DNA of 64,000 bases from Phycisphaerales bacterium UBA5793 (lineage in GTDB: Bacteria > Planctomycetota > Phycisphaerae > Phycisphaerales > UBA5793). The stretch's first letter is position 1. Every line of letters starts with the position of its first letter. Shown here piece by piece: positions 53,526 to 63,203 of this stretch. A model generated the notes under the pieces. That model did not search any database. It was not told where the DNA came from and was given only the letters and a program-made list of their open reading frames with translations. The translations under genes and the position numbers were made by a program. Where the stretch lies: positions 1 through 64,000 of the forward strand of contig DIDT01000067.1 in assembly GCA_002418285.1 (NCBI GenBank), read 5' to 3'.

Positions 53526-54847
53526 GCGAGCTTCTTCCCAGTTTGGCCACGCCTTTGACCCGGCGGCGCGTGCTTCATCTCATCGACCCCAGTGGACCAA
53601 TGGTCGGCGCCTGCGCCACGACCATGCTTGGCGATCTGGCAGGCTCGACCGCCGCTCGCCGAATTGATCTCACGGCGCTCATTGTTGGCGGCAGCGGCGC
53701 GGAACGACTCGCCCGCTCACTGGGCGTAACCAGTCGCGACCGCGTCCCGTCCTACGGTTCCAGGCCGTGGCTCGGACTGGGCTCCCTGCGCCGCTATCTC
53801 GCGGAGGTAGGTCCGGTCGATCTGATCCACTGCTGGTCGCTACCGACACTGGCCATGGCCATGCTCGGCGCACCGGGCATACTGCGTGTGCTGACGTTGA
53901 CATCCGAGCCAATCGGGCGTGAGCAGGGCCGCTGGCTCAGCGTGCTCAACGCGACCGGCCGCGCACCGCTGACGATCCTCGCGGCCAGCAACTGCATAAA
54001 ACGGGCGTGGGCTCATGCGGGTGTCGACCCCTCGCTGATGCACGTCCTGCGGCCCGGACTGGACCTGACGCGCGTGGAGCCGGCCCGGCGAGATTCGCTG
54101 CGGATGGACTGGGGCGTGCAATCCAGTGGCACCACCGTCGTCCTCGTGCCCGCTCAGCACGGTCGCTGCATTGACGCCGCCCGGGCCTCATCCATCCTTG
54201 CCTGCGGCACATTGAGCGGGCTGGACCTCGCAATGATTGTTCCCGCCAATGCCGCCCGACGTTCGGCCGCCCGCGTGCTCGTACACGGCGGCGGCTCGCC
54301 TGACCGGCTCATCTTCGATGCCCGCCTCGAGCGGCCGTGGGAAGTCCTTCCCGGCTGTGATGTCGTGCTCAGTCTCGGCGACGATACGGCTTCGGTCGAC
54401 GCGGAATGCCGCCCAGCCGAAATCGCCCCCACACCCCTGCGACAGGCTCTCGCAGCCGCTCGAACGCTGCTCGGTGGCCCGCCTCCCATCCGACCCGGAC
54501 AGCTGCTCGGCGTGCTTCCAATGCTGTGGGCAGCCGCGGCAGGAAAGGCCGTCATCGCGGAAGCCGGCTACGCCGTGGCCGAGGTCGTTGAAAACGGTAA
54601 GACGGCCCTGGTCGTCAAGCCCGGCGACAACGGCGCCGTCGTCGAGCGCCTGCGCGAACTCATCGACGACCCACACAAACGCTGGTCCCTGCGCGACGCC
54701 GCCCGCTCTGAGGCGTTCTCGTTCTTCTCCCCCAGCCGCTATGCCGAGAATCTCATCACCGTCTATGAACAGATGCTCACGAGCCGGCCGATCGAAATCC
54801 CAGCCTTGCCGATGACCGGAGGCCTGGCGTTCGCGGGTCGCCGTTAA
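53522..54847 (+). CDS. GT4-like glycosyltransferase
   Basis: 441 residues starting at TTG 53522, overlapping the upstream stop. GT-B fold features: RRVLHLIDPSGPMVGACATT at the N-terminus, LIHCWSLPTLAMAMLGAPGI, a linker, and the C-terminal donor-site block AGKAVIAEAGYAVAEVVENG followed by KTALVVKPGD and a final helix. The usual EX7E motif is only loosely kept. It probably adds sugar to an envelope component handled by the lipoproteins encoded just upstream. Confidence 0.78.
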   Translation: MSELLPSLATPLTRRRVLHLIDPSGPMVGACATTMLGDLAGSTAARRIDLTALIVGGSGAERLARSLGVTSRDRVPSYGSRPWLGLGSLRRYLAEVGPVDLIHCWSLPTLAMAMLGAPGILRVLTLTSEPIGREQGRWLSVLNATGRAPLTILAASNCIKRAWAHAGVDPSLMHVLRPGLDLTRVEPARRDSLRMDWGVQSSGTTVVLVPAQHGRCIDAARASSILACGTLSGLDLAMIVPANAARRSAARVLVHGGGSPDRLIFDARLERPWEVLPGCDVVLSLGDDTASVDAECRPAEIAPTPLRQALAAARTLLGGPPPIRPGQLLGVLPMLWAAAAGKAVIAEAGYAVAEVVENGKTALVVKPGDNGAVVERLRELIDDPHKRWSLRDAARSEAFSFFSPSRYAENLITVYEQMLTSRPIEIPALPMTGGLAFAGRR

Positions 54848-54913
54848 CCGTGCCTGGCGTACCGGATCACCCTGCAACTCTTCGGCTGCGGTCGGGCCGG
54901 CACGAATCGGAGT

Positions 54914-55291
54914 TCAAGGCTCGACCCGCTGTGACTCCGCGCGACTATCTGCACCGGCTTCGGGCTGGGCGCGAATCACCGCTTTGATGTACATCTGCAC
55001 CGCAGCCTCATCTTCCGACGGAAGCGAGGCCTCATGCGCCATGCGCGGGAGAATCTCACCCCATCGCTCCAGTGAGTACTTCGTTACTCGTTCGGGGCTG
55101 TGGCAGCGTGCGCATTTGGTTACATAGATGGTCCGGCCATGTTCAATCCTCCCGGCCGCGACTCCCCCGCGCGGAGCCATGGCCGCAAGCATCGCTTCAT
55201 CGACTGGCGGTGCGAGTTGCTCGATGCTCGTGCACGCGCCCACAATCAGAGTGGCCAGAACAGCGCTGACGTATGTCGCTTCTCTTCGCAT
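54914..55291 (-). CDS. Lipoprotein cytochrome c
   Basis: 125 residues. Signal AVLATLIVGACTSIEQLAPP (lipobox GAC) and one haem-binding site YVTKCARCHSPERVTKYSLE (CxxCH); a Met in ILPRMAHEA is a candidate axial ligand. A small periplasmic electron carrier. It follows the outer-membrane protein gene by 13 bp, so it is expected to share its Fur-like control. The upstream frame to 55447 overlaps the barrel gene and is not translated. Confidence 0.87.
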   Translation of the reverse strand: MRREATYVSAVLATLIVGACTSIEQLAPPVDEAMLAAMAPRGGVAAGRIEHGRTIYVTKCARCHSPERVTKYSLERWGEILPRMAHEASLPSEDEAAVQMYIKAVIRAQPEAGADSRAESQRVEP

Positions 55292-55304
55292 GATGGCCCC
55301 CCGA

Positions 55305-56081
55305 TCAGAAGTCAAATCCAAAGAGCACGCGCACCTGGAAATCCGGCTCACTACTGACGTCGCTGACCTGAAAAAGCGGCGTCGTCGTGATCCACCAGTC
55401 GGCGGTGCGGTAGGACACGTTCGGACCGACGTACACCGCGTAATCACTCCAGTCGGACCAGTCCCGATACTCGATTTCGTGGAGAATCTCAGCCCCGGCG
55501 GTCAGGGAAGGCATGATCTGGTAACTCGCGCCAAGGCTCTGCTCGAACTTGCCGTTGTCTTCGCCGAAGTCCTCGCCCTCCCACTCCGCTTCAATGGTGC
55601 CGTTCCAGGCCACGACCCACTGGCCGATGTTCTTCTGGAGGATGATCTTGCCTTCAAGTTCGAAGAGTTCATCGCCAAACTTGATCTCGCCATAGAGAGC
55701 TGAGCCAAGGGCGTCAGCGGTGGGATCGGTCAGGTTGTACTTCAACTCCACGGCGACATTTCGCCACTTGGCGCCGTCATCAACCGAGTCGCCGCGCTGC
55801 AGGCGCCAGTCGCTGAGGTACAGACCCATCTGGAGACGATTTGTCAGGCCGATCTCGATCTCGTGGCGAATGTCGAAGCGATCAAAGTGCGGATCCGAGT
55901 CTTTGTCAGTCGCCCAGGTCACCCACTGCTCGTACTCGAGGGCCCCGGCGGGGATCGTCGTTGCCTCGTAAACAAACGTGAATCGCCGCTCGTCGGCACG
56001 CGCCGCACCAGTCGTGACGCGGAGGCTGGTGAGCCCTGCAAGGAAACAGATAGAGAGGCTGGAACACTGATTCAGTCTCAT
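55305..56081 (-). CDS. Outer-membrane beta-barrel protein (DUF6662-like)
   Basis: 258 residues. The ATG at 56081 follows AGAAGGAGCAG and opens a signal peptide (LSICFLAGLTSLRVTTGAAR). The mature text is amphipathic strands rich in aromatic residues (FTFVYEATTIPAGALEYEQW; LTNRLQMGLYLSDW; GASYQIMPSLTAGAEILHEI) ending in Phe (VLFGFDF), as outer-membrane barrels do. Its leader contains a Fur-like palindrome, and a c-type cytochrome is encoded next. Metal uptake or respiration at the outer membrane is a fair inference. Confidence 0.82.
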   Translation of the reverse strand: MRLNQCSSLSICFLAGLTSLRVTTGAARADERRFTFVYEATTIPAGALEYEQWVTWATDKDSDPHFDRFDIRHEIEIGLTNRLQMGLYLSDWRLQRGDSVDDGAKWRNVAVELKYNLTDPTADALGSALYGEIKFGDELFELEGKIILQKNIGQWVVAWNGTIEAEWEGEDFGEDNGKFEQSLGASYQIMPSLTAGAEILHEIEYRDWSDWSDYAVYVGPNVSYRTADWWITTTPLFQVSDVSSEPDFQVRVLFGFDF

Positions 56082-56098
56082 TTGGGCTGCTCCTTCTA

Positions 56099-56117
56099 AT
56101 TGAGAATGAGTCTCAAT
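56099..56117. promoter_or_regulatory. Fur-like palindromic operator
   Basis: ATTGAGAATGAGTCTCAAT is an almost perfect 19-bp inverted repeat (ATTGAGA...TCTCAAT) that follows the 7-1-7 plan of Fur-family boxes (TGAxAAT-n-ATTxTCA). It lies 18 bp above the start codon of the beta-barrel gene, where a repressor would block transcription. The rest of the 336 bp up to the S10 peptidase stop holds no gene. Confidence 0.57.
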
Positions 56118-56417
56118 ATCAATGTTGCGCCAACCGTAGGCACTCTCCCGCGGAAGTCCAGCAGCCGAGCCGAGGCGCTCGCAATTCAGAAATTCGACCC
56201 CGAATAGCCAACCGAACCCGGGTTCGGCACAGCCAATAGCCCTGACATGGCTCCGTCCAACTCCAGTGGGAGAGGGATCGACCATCAGGTCTCAGTGCGC
56301 GGTCGGCGCGGGATCGCCCGCGCCAGCCAGTTGCCACTCGCTGGACTCATGAATCGATGGGTGGGCGACTGCCGTGCAGCAGGAATGGTCAGGCTGGCCG
56401 TTTGCAAGCGGCAGAAC

Positions 56418-58010
56418 TCACTTGGTCCCGGGAATCGCCGCCATGATGAACGCCTTGAGTTCGTCGTGGAGCTTCTTCAACGACGGCTCGTGGATGTACA
56501 TCATGTGACCGGACTCGTAGTAACCCATGCTCACGTTGGGCTTGAGCGTCGAATCAAGCGCCATGTGGTTGAAGGTGTACTGCGTGGCGAAGTACGGCGT
56601 GGCGAGGTCGTAGTAGCCGTTGCCGACGTAGACGTGGAGCGACGGGTTTTGCGTCATCGCGCCGCGCAGCGTCTCGGCCACGTCGAGGTACTGGTTTGTC
56701 GAGCGGCGATAGTTCCACGGGTGAACCCGACCGGTCAGGATCTCATAGGGCAGATCGTTCTCGTAGCCGAGGTCCTTTCGAACGTACGAGTTCAGAGCCG
56801 CGCTGTATGGCCCCTGGATCGCCGCGTAACTCGGGTCATACCCGTACGAATCACCTGCTGCGTCCCGGTCGATGCCAACGAAACGACTGTCAAGCCGACC
56901 CACGGTGCGCCGCTCATCGCGGCGAAGTTCCTTCACAAAGCGGCCGATGTCCGGACGCAGATTGCATTGCTCGATGAACTCCTGGGACACGCCGCAATAG
57001 CGAGCAAGCTTTGCAGCAACTTTGGATTGCTCCTCAGGCGACAGGCGATCGCCCTGGAGCAGTGCCGTCGCATACTCGCCCTGCGCGAACGCCTCGACTT
57101 CCTTGAGCGTCGCGGGCAAGTTGCGCTGGAGCATTTCGTCGAGTCGGTGGTGATACCACGCCGTGGCGCAGTAGGTAGGCAGAAAGAGGATGTAGGGCTG
57201 GTCATTGCCGATGTCGAAACTGATCGTCTGAAAGTCGAGCACGGAGGAGATCAGAATGATGCCGTTGAGATACATGCCATGGCGACCCTGGAGGTGCCCC
57301 GACAAACCGGCGGCGCGCGTCGTGCCATAGCTCTCACCGGCGAGGAACTTGGGTGAATCCCATCGCTTGAATCGCGTGGTGTAGAGACGGATGAACTCGC
57401 CAACGGATTCGACATCTTCATCCACGCCATGGAACTCGGCCGGCTTTGCATCGCCCGTCACGCGGCTGTAGCCCGTCGTGACGGGATCGATGAAGACGAA
57501 GTCGGAGACGTCCAGCAACGAGTACGCGTTGTCCACCATCTGAAACGGTGGCGGAACGGGCGTGGCGTCATCGTTCATCACCACGCGACGCGGACCGAAG
57601 AGACCCAGATGCAGCCAGACGGAAGACGAGCCAGGGCCGCCGTTGAACGTGAAGGTGACCGGTCGTTTGGCCGAGTCTTCCCCGCCGTCGCGCGTGTAGG
57701 CAACGAAAAACAGATTCGCTCGATCCTTGCCTTTCTCATCGCGAAGGGCCATCGTCCCGGCCGTCGCGGTGTAGGCGACTTCCTTGCCGTCAATAACGAG
57801 CGTGTGCTGGGTCGTAACGAGGTCTGTGTTCCACTGGGCGGTCATCTTGCCGCCTTCAGCGGGTGCTGCCTCGGGAGGCGCCGCTTCCTTGGCGGGCTCG
57901 GGTGGCGGCGTCTTCTCCTGCGCCAGTGAGGCGTACGGCGTCGCCCAAGTCGTCAGACACATCGCCACGATGCATGCGCACCCGCACCGACTCGCCATCC
58001 ATTCACCCAT
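56418..58010 (-). CDS. S10 family serine carboxypeptidase-like protein
   Basis: 530 residues. A signal peptide (CIVAMCLTTWATPYASLAQE) and Pro/Ala linker precede the alpha/beta-hydrolase: TFNGGPGSSSVWLHLGLFGP (oxyanion), LAGESYGTTRAAGLSGHLQG (Ser nucleophile), HVYVGNGYYDLATPYFATQY (Asp) and GYYESGHMMYIHE (His). All parts of the triad are present. Start ATG 58010 follows GAGGTGCAAC. Bacterial S10 proteins of this size are exported peptidases. It sits with two other peptidase genes in this part of the window. Confidence 0.92.
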   Translation of the reverse strand: MGEWMASRCGCACIVAMCLTTWATPYASLAQEKTPPPEPAKEAAPPEAAPAEGGKMTAQWNTDLVTTQHTLVIDGKEVAYTATAGTMALRDEKGKDRANLFFVAYTRDGGEDSAKRPVTFTFNGGPGSSSVWLHLGLFGPRRVVMNDDATPVPPPFQMVDNAYSLLDVSDFVFIDPVTTGYSRVTGDAKPAEFHGVDEDVESVGEFIRLYTTRFKRWDSPKFLAGESYGTTRAAGLSGHLQGRHGMYLNGIILISSVLDFQTISFDIGNDQPYILFLPTYCATAWYHHRLDEMLQRNLPATLKEVEAFAQGEYATALLQGDRLSPEEQSKVAAKLARYCGVSQEFIEQCNLRPDIGRFVKELRRDERRTVGRLDSRFVGIDRDAAGDSYGYDPSYAAIQGPYSAALNSYVRKDLGYENDLPYEILTGRVHPWNYRRSTNQYLDVAETLRGAMTQNPSLHVYVGNGYYDLATPYFATQYTFNHMALDSTLKPNVSMGYYESGHMMYIHEPSLKKLHDELKAFIMAAIPGTK

Positions 58011-58038
58011 GTTGCACCTCTAACTTGCTCGTGACTGA

Positions 58039-58509
58039 TCACGTAATGATTTCGACGATCTCGAATCGCTTGATGCCGCGCGGCAGATTGACGCGGATGA
58101 CCTCGCCGATCCGCGCGCGCATGAGCGATGATCCCATGGGAGATGTGGAGGTGACTTCGATGACTTCCTCGCTGAAGACGCCGGTCGCTTCGCCAACGAG
58201 CCGGTACAGCATCTCGTCCTCGCTGTCGACATTGCGAAGCTTGACGGTGGCGCCGAGGAAAACCATGTCGTCCGGGACCGACGAATCTTCACCCATGACC
58301 ATCGCCTTGCCGAGACGCTCCTCGAGCTGGCGAATTCGGGCTTCGTTGACGCCCTGGTCTTCGCGTGCGGCGTGGTAGTCCGCATTCTCCTTGAGATCGC
58401 CCAGTTCGCGCGCCTCGGCGATGCGCTGGCTGATCTCGGGCCGCTTAGCCTTCATCTCTTCGAGTTGCTCGGTGAGTTTCTGTTTTTCTTCCGGGGAAAT
58501 CATTTCCAT
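58039..58509 (-). CDS. greA: Transcription elongation factor GreA
   Basis: 156 residues with the N-terminal coiled coil (LTEQLEEMKAKRPEISQRIA; EARELGDLKENADYHAAREDQ in part) and the C-terminal FKBP-like domain (VVFLGATVKLRNVDSEDEML-like text, TSPMGSSLMRARIGEVIRVN). The acidic tip residues in LKENADYHAARE that reach into the polymerase are present. It stimulates RNA cleavage in backtracked RNA polymerase. The ATG at 58509 follows GGAAGGTG. Confidence 0.95.
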   Translation of the reverse strand: MEMISPEEKQKLTEQLEEMKAKRPEISQRIAEARELGDLKENADYHAAREDQGVNEARIRQLEERLGKAMVMGEDSSVPDDMVFLGATVKLRNVDSEDEMLYRLVGEATGVFSEEVIEVTSTSPMGSSLMRARIGEVIRVNLPRGIKRFEIVEIIT

Positions 58510-58631
58510 CAGTTACACCTTCCTTCCCGGATCAACCTTGTCAATACGGACCATTCATTCGCGCAAAGCACACCCCGCGCCCGGTCAGGGTCAAAGGGAG
58601 GCTATGCCGTTGAGTCGGCGATGGCTGCGCG

Positions 58632-60785
58632 CTACTCGTCCAATCCAAGGTGCTTGAGGAACGCCCGCATGTCCGGTTCACGACCGAGATAATCGCGGAC
58701 CATGTCCATGCCGTCCATCGTGCCGCCGCGCGCAAGAATCTTCTTACGGTAATACGCGCCGGCTTCGGGGTTGAGCATTCCCAGTTCCTTGAATCGCTGG
58801 AACATGTCTGACGCATACACGAGCGACCACATGTATCCGTAGTACCCTGCCTGGTAGCCCATCAGGTGGCCGAACGCCGCCTGGAACCACGTGTGTGGCA
58901 TGGGTGGGTAGGGCAACAGTTGCTCGGAAAGTTCGAACTGCACCGCGGTCGTATCCACATTACCGCCCGGCGCCATGTGATAGGCGTTGTCGATCTTGCC
59001 CAGCCAGATCTGACCCATGGCAAACAGGCCCGAGTTGAGATGCCGCGCCGAGATCATGCGATCGAGCAGGTCGCGGGGCAACGGCTTGCCGGTCTGGTAA
59101 TGCCGCGAGAACGTCGCGAGTACGTCCGCGTCCCACACCCAGTTCTCGAACATCTGCGAGGGCGCCTCGACAAAATCGCGTTCAACGCTGGTGCCGGCGA
59201 AGCTCTGGAGATCCGCCTCGCTGAGAATCGTGTGCAGGCAGTGACCGAATTCGTGGAACAGCGTCTCGACTTCGTCGTGCTGCATGAGCGAGGGCTTGTC
59301 GGCCGTCGGCTTGGTGAAGTTGCAAACGAGCGCGGCCAGCGGCTTCTGCACCGTTCCGTCCATGTACACCTTGTGCTGGCGCAGCCCCCATTGGGCCGCG
59401 TGGTTGTACTTGTTGTCGCGCGGGAACAGGTCGATGTAGAACGAGCCAAGCATGTCACCCGTCTTGCGGTCGTACACCTCGTAGAGCTTCACATCTTCGT
59501 GCCAAAGCGGCCGATCGGGCGTACCCGCGCTGGCCGTCACGTCGCGATATTCGATGCCGTAGAGTGACTGCGTAATGCTGAAGAGCCCGTCGAGCACGGC
59601 CTCAAGCGGGAAGTACTGACGCACTTCTTCGCTGTCCACGTTGTACTTGGTCCGCAGCAGGTAATCCTCGTAGTAGTTGCGGTCCCAGATCTGCACCACG
59701 GCATTCGGGTTGCCCGTGTCCTTGCGCTTGGCGGCGGTGAGGTCGGCGTAGTCCTTCTCGGCTTTCTTGCGCACGAGGGGAATGAGTTCGTCGTAGAACT
59801 TCTGCACCGCGGCCGAGTTTTTGGCCATGCGCGTCTCAACGACATAGTCGACCGTGTTGCCGTAGCCGAGCATGGTCGACTCTTCATCGCGCAGTTTGAG
59901 GATTCGTTCGAGCAGGCGGACGTTTTTCTGGCCGCCACGACGGACGTAAGCGAACCGCACCTTCTCGCGCGACGATTCGACCGAGCAGTGTTTCCAGACT
60001 GCATCGACGGACGGGTAGTCCATGGTGATGATGTACAAGTCACCTGCGCGATCACACGAATCAAGAAACTCCTCCGGAACGCCGGCCAGTTCGTCGCGCG
60101 TCAGGCCGACCACCGTCTCGTCTTCGCGAATGTTCGTCTCAAACTGGATCGCCAGTTCCGAGAGGGTCTTTTCAATCTCCTTGAGTTTGTCTCGCTGTTC
60201 CTTGGGCAGCTCCATGCCCGCGCGGCGGTAGTCGCGCAGCGTGTGTTCAAGCAGACGCGATCGCTCACCGGCGAGTTTGGGGCTGCTCGCCGCATACGCC
60301 TTGACGGCCTTGTAGAGGTCCTCGTTCTTGCTGAGATCGATCATCCACGACTCCATGCGGAGCTGGGCGGCGTTCGAGGCGTCGCGTTCGTCGGCGTCGG
60401 TCGAGACATAGGCCATAAACTGCGCCATGTTTGTCTGACCGTCAACCCGCGCGAGGAGGTCATCCAGCGCCCCGAGCGTGTTCTCGAAGGTGCGCTTCGA
60501 ATCTGGAATCGCGATGATCGCGGCGATGCCCTCGTCAGCCTCGGCGATGGCCGATTCGATGAGACCCGGGATATCAGAAAAGACCGGCGAGCCGACCTTG
60601 CGTGCGGCTGAGGTCGCAGCTGTGCTCGGCGTACCTCGCTGCGCAACGGAGCCCACTTGAGCAGCCACCGGTGAGCCCGGCAGGAGCGACCATCCGAGTG
60701 CAAGCCCTCCTCCGACGATCGTCAGCATGGCCAGTCGTGATCCGAATCCCCGTCGATTCATGCGTCGCGGTGGGCGCGTTTCCAT
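58632..60785 (-). CDS. M3 family metallopeptidase (oligopeptidase/dipeptidyl carboxypeptidase type)
   Basis: 717 residues. After a signal or anchor (LAMLTIVGGGLALGWSLLPG) comes the M3 fold: helical N-terminal half, and the zinc site VETLFHEFGHCLHTILSEAD (HExxH) with the downstream Glu in DFVEAPSQMFENWVWD. MTEGGDLY-like substrate-site text and the C-terminal LGMLNPEAGAYYRKKILARGG are typical. It degrades short peptides, here probably in the periplasm. ATG 60785 follows GAGGAGGTT. No neighbour shares its transcript. Confidence 0.93.
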   Translation of the reverse strand: METRPPRRMNRRGFGSRLAMLTIVGGGLALGWSLLPGSPVAAQVGSVAQRGTPSTAATSAARKVGSPVFSDIPGLIESAIAEADEGIAAIIAIPDSKRTFENTLGALDDLLARVDGQTNMAQFMAYVSTDADERDASNAAQLRMESWMIDLSKNEDLYKAVKAYAASSPKLAGERSRLLEHTLRDYRRAGMELPKEQRDKLKEIEKTLSELAIQFETNIREDETVVGLTRDELAGVPEEFLDSCDRAGDLYIITMDYPSVDAVWKHCSVESSREKVRFAYVRRGGQKNVRLLERILKLRDEESTMLGYGNTVDYVVETRMAKNSAAVQKFYDELIPLVRKKAEKDYADLTAAKRKDTGNPNAVVQIWDRNYYEDYLLRTKYNVDSEEVRQYFPLEAVLDGLFSITQSLYGIEYRDVTASAGTPDRPLWHEDVKLYEVYDRKTGDMLGSFYIDLFPRDNKYNHAAQWGLRQHKVYMDGTVQKPLAALVCNFTKPTADKPSLMQHDEVETLFHEFGHCLHTILSEADLQSFAGTSVERDFVEAPSQMFENWVWDADVLATFSRHYQTGKPLPRDLLDRMISARHLNSGLFAMGQIWLGKIDNAYHMAPGGNVDTTAVQFELSEQLLPYPPMPHTWFQAAFGHLMGYQAGYYGYMWSLVYASDMFQRFKELGMLNPEAGAYYRKKILARGGTMDGMDMVRDYLGREPDMRAFLKHLGLDE

Positions 60786-61126
60786 GGTCTAACCTCCTCG
60801 TTCAGGTAACAACGAGGGCCGACGAGCAGGCCGCCGACCCCACAGGATCATCATAGCCACGGTGCGACTGAACAGGCCCTTTCTCCAGTTCCAACCGGAC
60901 GAGCCGGAATCAAGTGATTCGTGGCTGGATGTGATGCTATCTCCTTGGAAATCGACATGATCTGTAGAAAACCCGCCCGATTCACCATTGACAACCAGAC
61001 GAGAATCTGGTAATCTGGGCGCACTTGGGAGCACCCCGACTCATGTCCCCAGTCGGGCACACCCAGGTACGTGGCTCGAGCGTTTCGACACGTTGCGGTC
61101 TTCGACCTCTTGCGGAGGAATATGCG
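60786..61126. other. 340-bp divergent promoter region
   Basis: The stretch lies between the divergent M3 peptidase and subtilase genes. The plus frame opens at 61025, but its first 34 codons precede the signal peptide and are not needed. No other gene, repeat or palindrome of note is seen. Confidence 0.4.
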
Positions 61127-63178
61127 ATGAACAACTCCTGTGCGCGGTCGCTGCGCCACCTTGCGATCTCGTTCGGTGCAGTGCTGGCCGCCTGCCCCCT
61201 GCTTGCCCTCGCGCAGCAGCCGGGCGATCCCGTCATCCAGAAGGCGCTGGTGCACTACACCGCCGTATTGGGTGACCATGAGTTCTCCGGCCGGTTGATT
61301 GTGCGCCCGCTCCAGCCGAGTGCCTGGAAGGCCTCAGGCCTTTCCGAGCAGCAGATCCGGCAGCACACCGATGACGCCATCGCCGCCGTCAATCAGTACC
61401 CGTTGGTGGATTACGTCTGGCAAACGGACGAATACATCATCTCGGTGCCCGGAGGGAAGACCGAGAACGACGTCGCCAACACGCTGCTGGCCACCTCCAA
61501 CTTTCAGTACGCCGAGCCAGACTGGATTCTCTATCCCGTCGATTGCCCGAATGATGCGCTTTTCAACAGCCAGTGGCACCACAACAACATGGACTCCTGT
61601 GCCGGCTGGTCCCTGCACACCGGCAATCCAACGGTGAGTGTGGGCATCTGTGACACCGGTATCCGCACAACTCACCAGGATTTCCAGCTGCATCGACTTG
61701 AAGGCTACAACGCCGTCGACCGCGTCTGGGAGGGACAGGGCGGCAACATCGGCCCCGTGCACCCGCACGGCACGATGACGACCGGCTGCGCCGCCGCGAA
61801 CGGCAACAACGGCGTGGGCGTCTCGGGCGTCGGCTGGAACCTCAGCCATCGCATGCTCCGCGTCTCCAACAGCGGCAGCGGGAGTTCGTCTTCCTCCACG
61901 CTGCAGCACGCCGCACGGACGGCCATCGAGAACGGCGATAAAGTCGCCAGCGTCTCCTACAGCGGTGTGGACAGTTCGTCCAATCTGACCACCGCGAGCT
62001 ACATCCGCTCGCTCGGTGGATTGCTAGTCTGGGCGGCCGGCAACGATGGCCGCAACCTCACGTACGGCAATCGTGACAACGACGACATCATCGTTGTCGG
62101 CGCTACCGACATCAACGACAACAAGGCGTCCTTCTCAGCCTACGGGCCATTCGTCGATCTCGTAGCGCCGGGTGTGAGCGTGTTTACGACCGATGCCGGA
62201 AGTGACAACGACTATGCGTCAGTCAGCGGCACGAGCTTTGCCACCCCGCTCACGGCCGGCCTGGCGGCTCTGATCTGGTCCGCCGATCCCTCCCTGACGC
62301 CGGCCGATGTCGAGGACATTCTCAAGAGCGGCGCAGATGACCTGGGCTCAAGTGGCGTGGACAACACGTACGGCTACGGCCGCATCAACGTGAACGGCTC
62401 GCTGAGTCTCGTCGGGGGCGGCGGTGGCAACCTGCCTCCTGTTGCCGTCCTCACCGCCAATCCGCTCAATGGCGATGCGCCGCTCAACGTTTCCTTTGAC
62501 GCATCCGCTAGTTTCGATCCCGATGGCAGCATCGTGGATTACTCGTGGGATTACGACGGCGACGGCGTCTACGACGAATCCACCGGATCCAGCCCGTTTT
62601 TCGGGTACACCTACATCAATCCTGACACTTACAACGCAACGGTCCGCATCACCGACGATCAAGGCGCCACGGCCACAGACTCGGTCACCATCAACGTCAC
62701 CGATCCGAACGGCACTCCCGTGTCGCTCGCCTCGGACGGCTTCGAATCGCGCAACTTCTCGGGCGGTTCAGGATCGTGGGTTGGCTCCTGGGCGACCAGC
62801 GGCGACATCACGCTGCGCTGGCGCCGCGATGGTCCGCACTCGGGCGATGGACACGTTCTCATGCGCCGCAGCACGGGCTACATGGAGCGCCGCGCCGATC
62901 TCGCAGGCGCGTCATCCGTGCATCTCACCTTCTGGGCCAAGGTTCGGTCGTTCGAGTCAAACGACACTGCCGATGTCTGGTTCAGCCCCGATGGCGTGAA
63001 CTACACCAACGTCTTGACGCTCACCTCAGCGGTCAGCAAGAACCAGTACCTGTTCTATGACATCAACTTGTCGGGATACACCATGACGTCGAACGCCCGC
63101 GTTGTGTTTGAAGCAAACATGGGCGACTCGAAAGACTACTTCTGGGTCGATGACATCGACATCATCGGCATCCCGTGA
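61127..63178 (+). CDS. Secreted subtilisin-like S8 peptidase with PKD domain
   Basis: 683 residues. Signal peptide LRHLAISFGAVLAACPLLAL, an inhibitor-like propeptide, then the catalytic domain: SVGICDTGIRTTHQDF (Asp near 176), VHPHGTMTTGCAAANGNNG (His near 214) and SVSGTSFATPLTAGLAALIW (Ser near 370). A PKD domain follows (PLNVSFDASASFDPDGSIVD, SWDYDGDGVYD), then a C-terminal beta-sandwich (DGFESRNFSGGSGSWVGSWA) that may be a binding module. The ATG at 61127 follows GAGGAATATGCG. It is followed by a strong terminator. An extracellular protease. Confidence 0.93.
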   Translation: MNNSCARSLRHLAISFGAVLAACPLLALAQQPGDPVIQKALVHYTAVLGDHEFSGRLIVRPLQPSAWKASGLSEQQIRQHTDDAIAAVNQYPLVDYVWQTDEYIISVPGGKTENDVANTLLATSNFQYAEPDWILYPVDCPNDALFNSQWHHNNMDSCAGWSLHTGNPTVSVGICDTGIRTTHQDFQLHRLEGYNAVDRVWEGQGGNIGPVHPHGTMTTGCAAANGNNGVGVSGVGWNLSHRMLRVSNSGSGSSSSSTLQHAARTAIENGDKVASVSYSGVDSSSNLTTASYIRSLGGLLVWAAGNDGRNLTYGNRDNDDIIVVGATDINDNKASFSAYGPFVDLVAPGVSVFTTDAGSDNDYASVSGTSFATPLTAGLAALIWSADPSLTPADVEDILKSGADDLGSSGVDNTYGYGRINVNGSLSLVGGGGGNLPPVAVLTANPLNGDAPLNVSFDASASFDPDGSIVDYSWDYDGDGVYDESTGSSPFFGYTYINPDTYNATVRITDDQGATATDSVTINVTDPNGTPVSLASDGFESRNFSGGSGSWVGSWATSGDITLRWRRDGPHSGDGHVLMRRSTGYMERRADLAGASSVHLTFWAKVRSFESNDTADVWFSPDGVNYTNVLTLTSAVSKNQYLFYDINLSGYTMTSNARVVFEANMGDSKDYFWVDDIDIIGIP

Positions 63179-63203
63179 TCCGCTGATCGACTCCCATGGA
63201 AGT

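Noticed and set aside
56247..57356. Plus-strand 369-residue frame opposite the S10 peptidase
   Set aside because: The S10 catalytic motifs on the minus strand are complete; the plus frame is an antisense shadow.
58866..59567. Plus-strand 233-residue frame opposite the M3 peptidase
   Set aside because: Antisense shadow of a clearly recognisable M3 gene with zinc site and strong ribosome-binding site.
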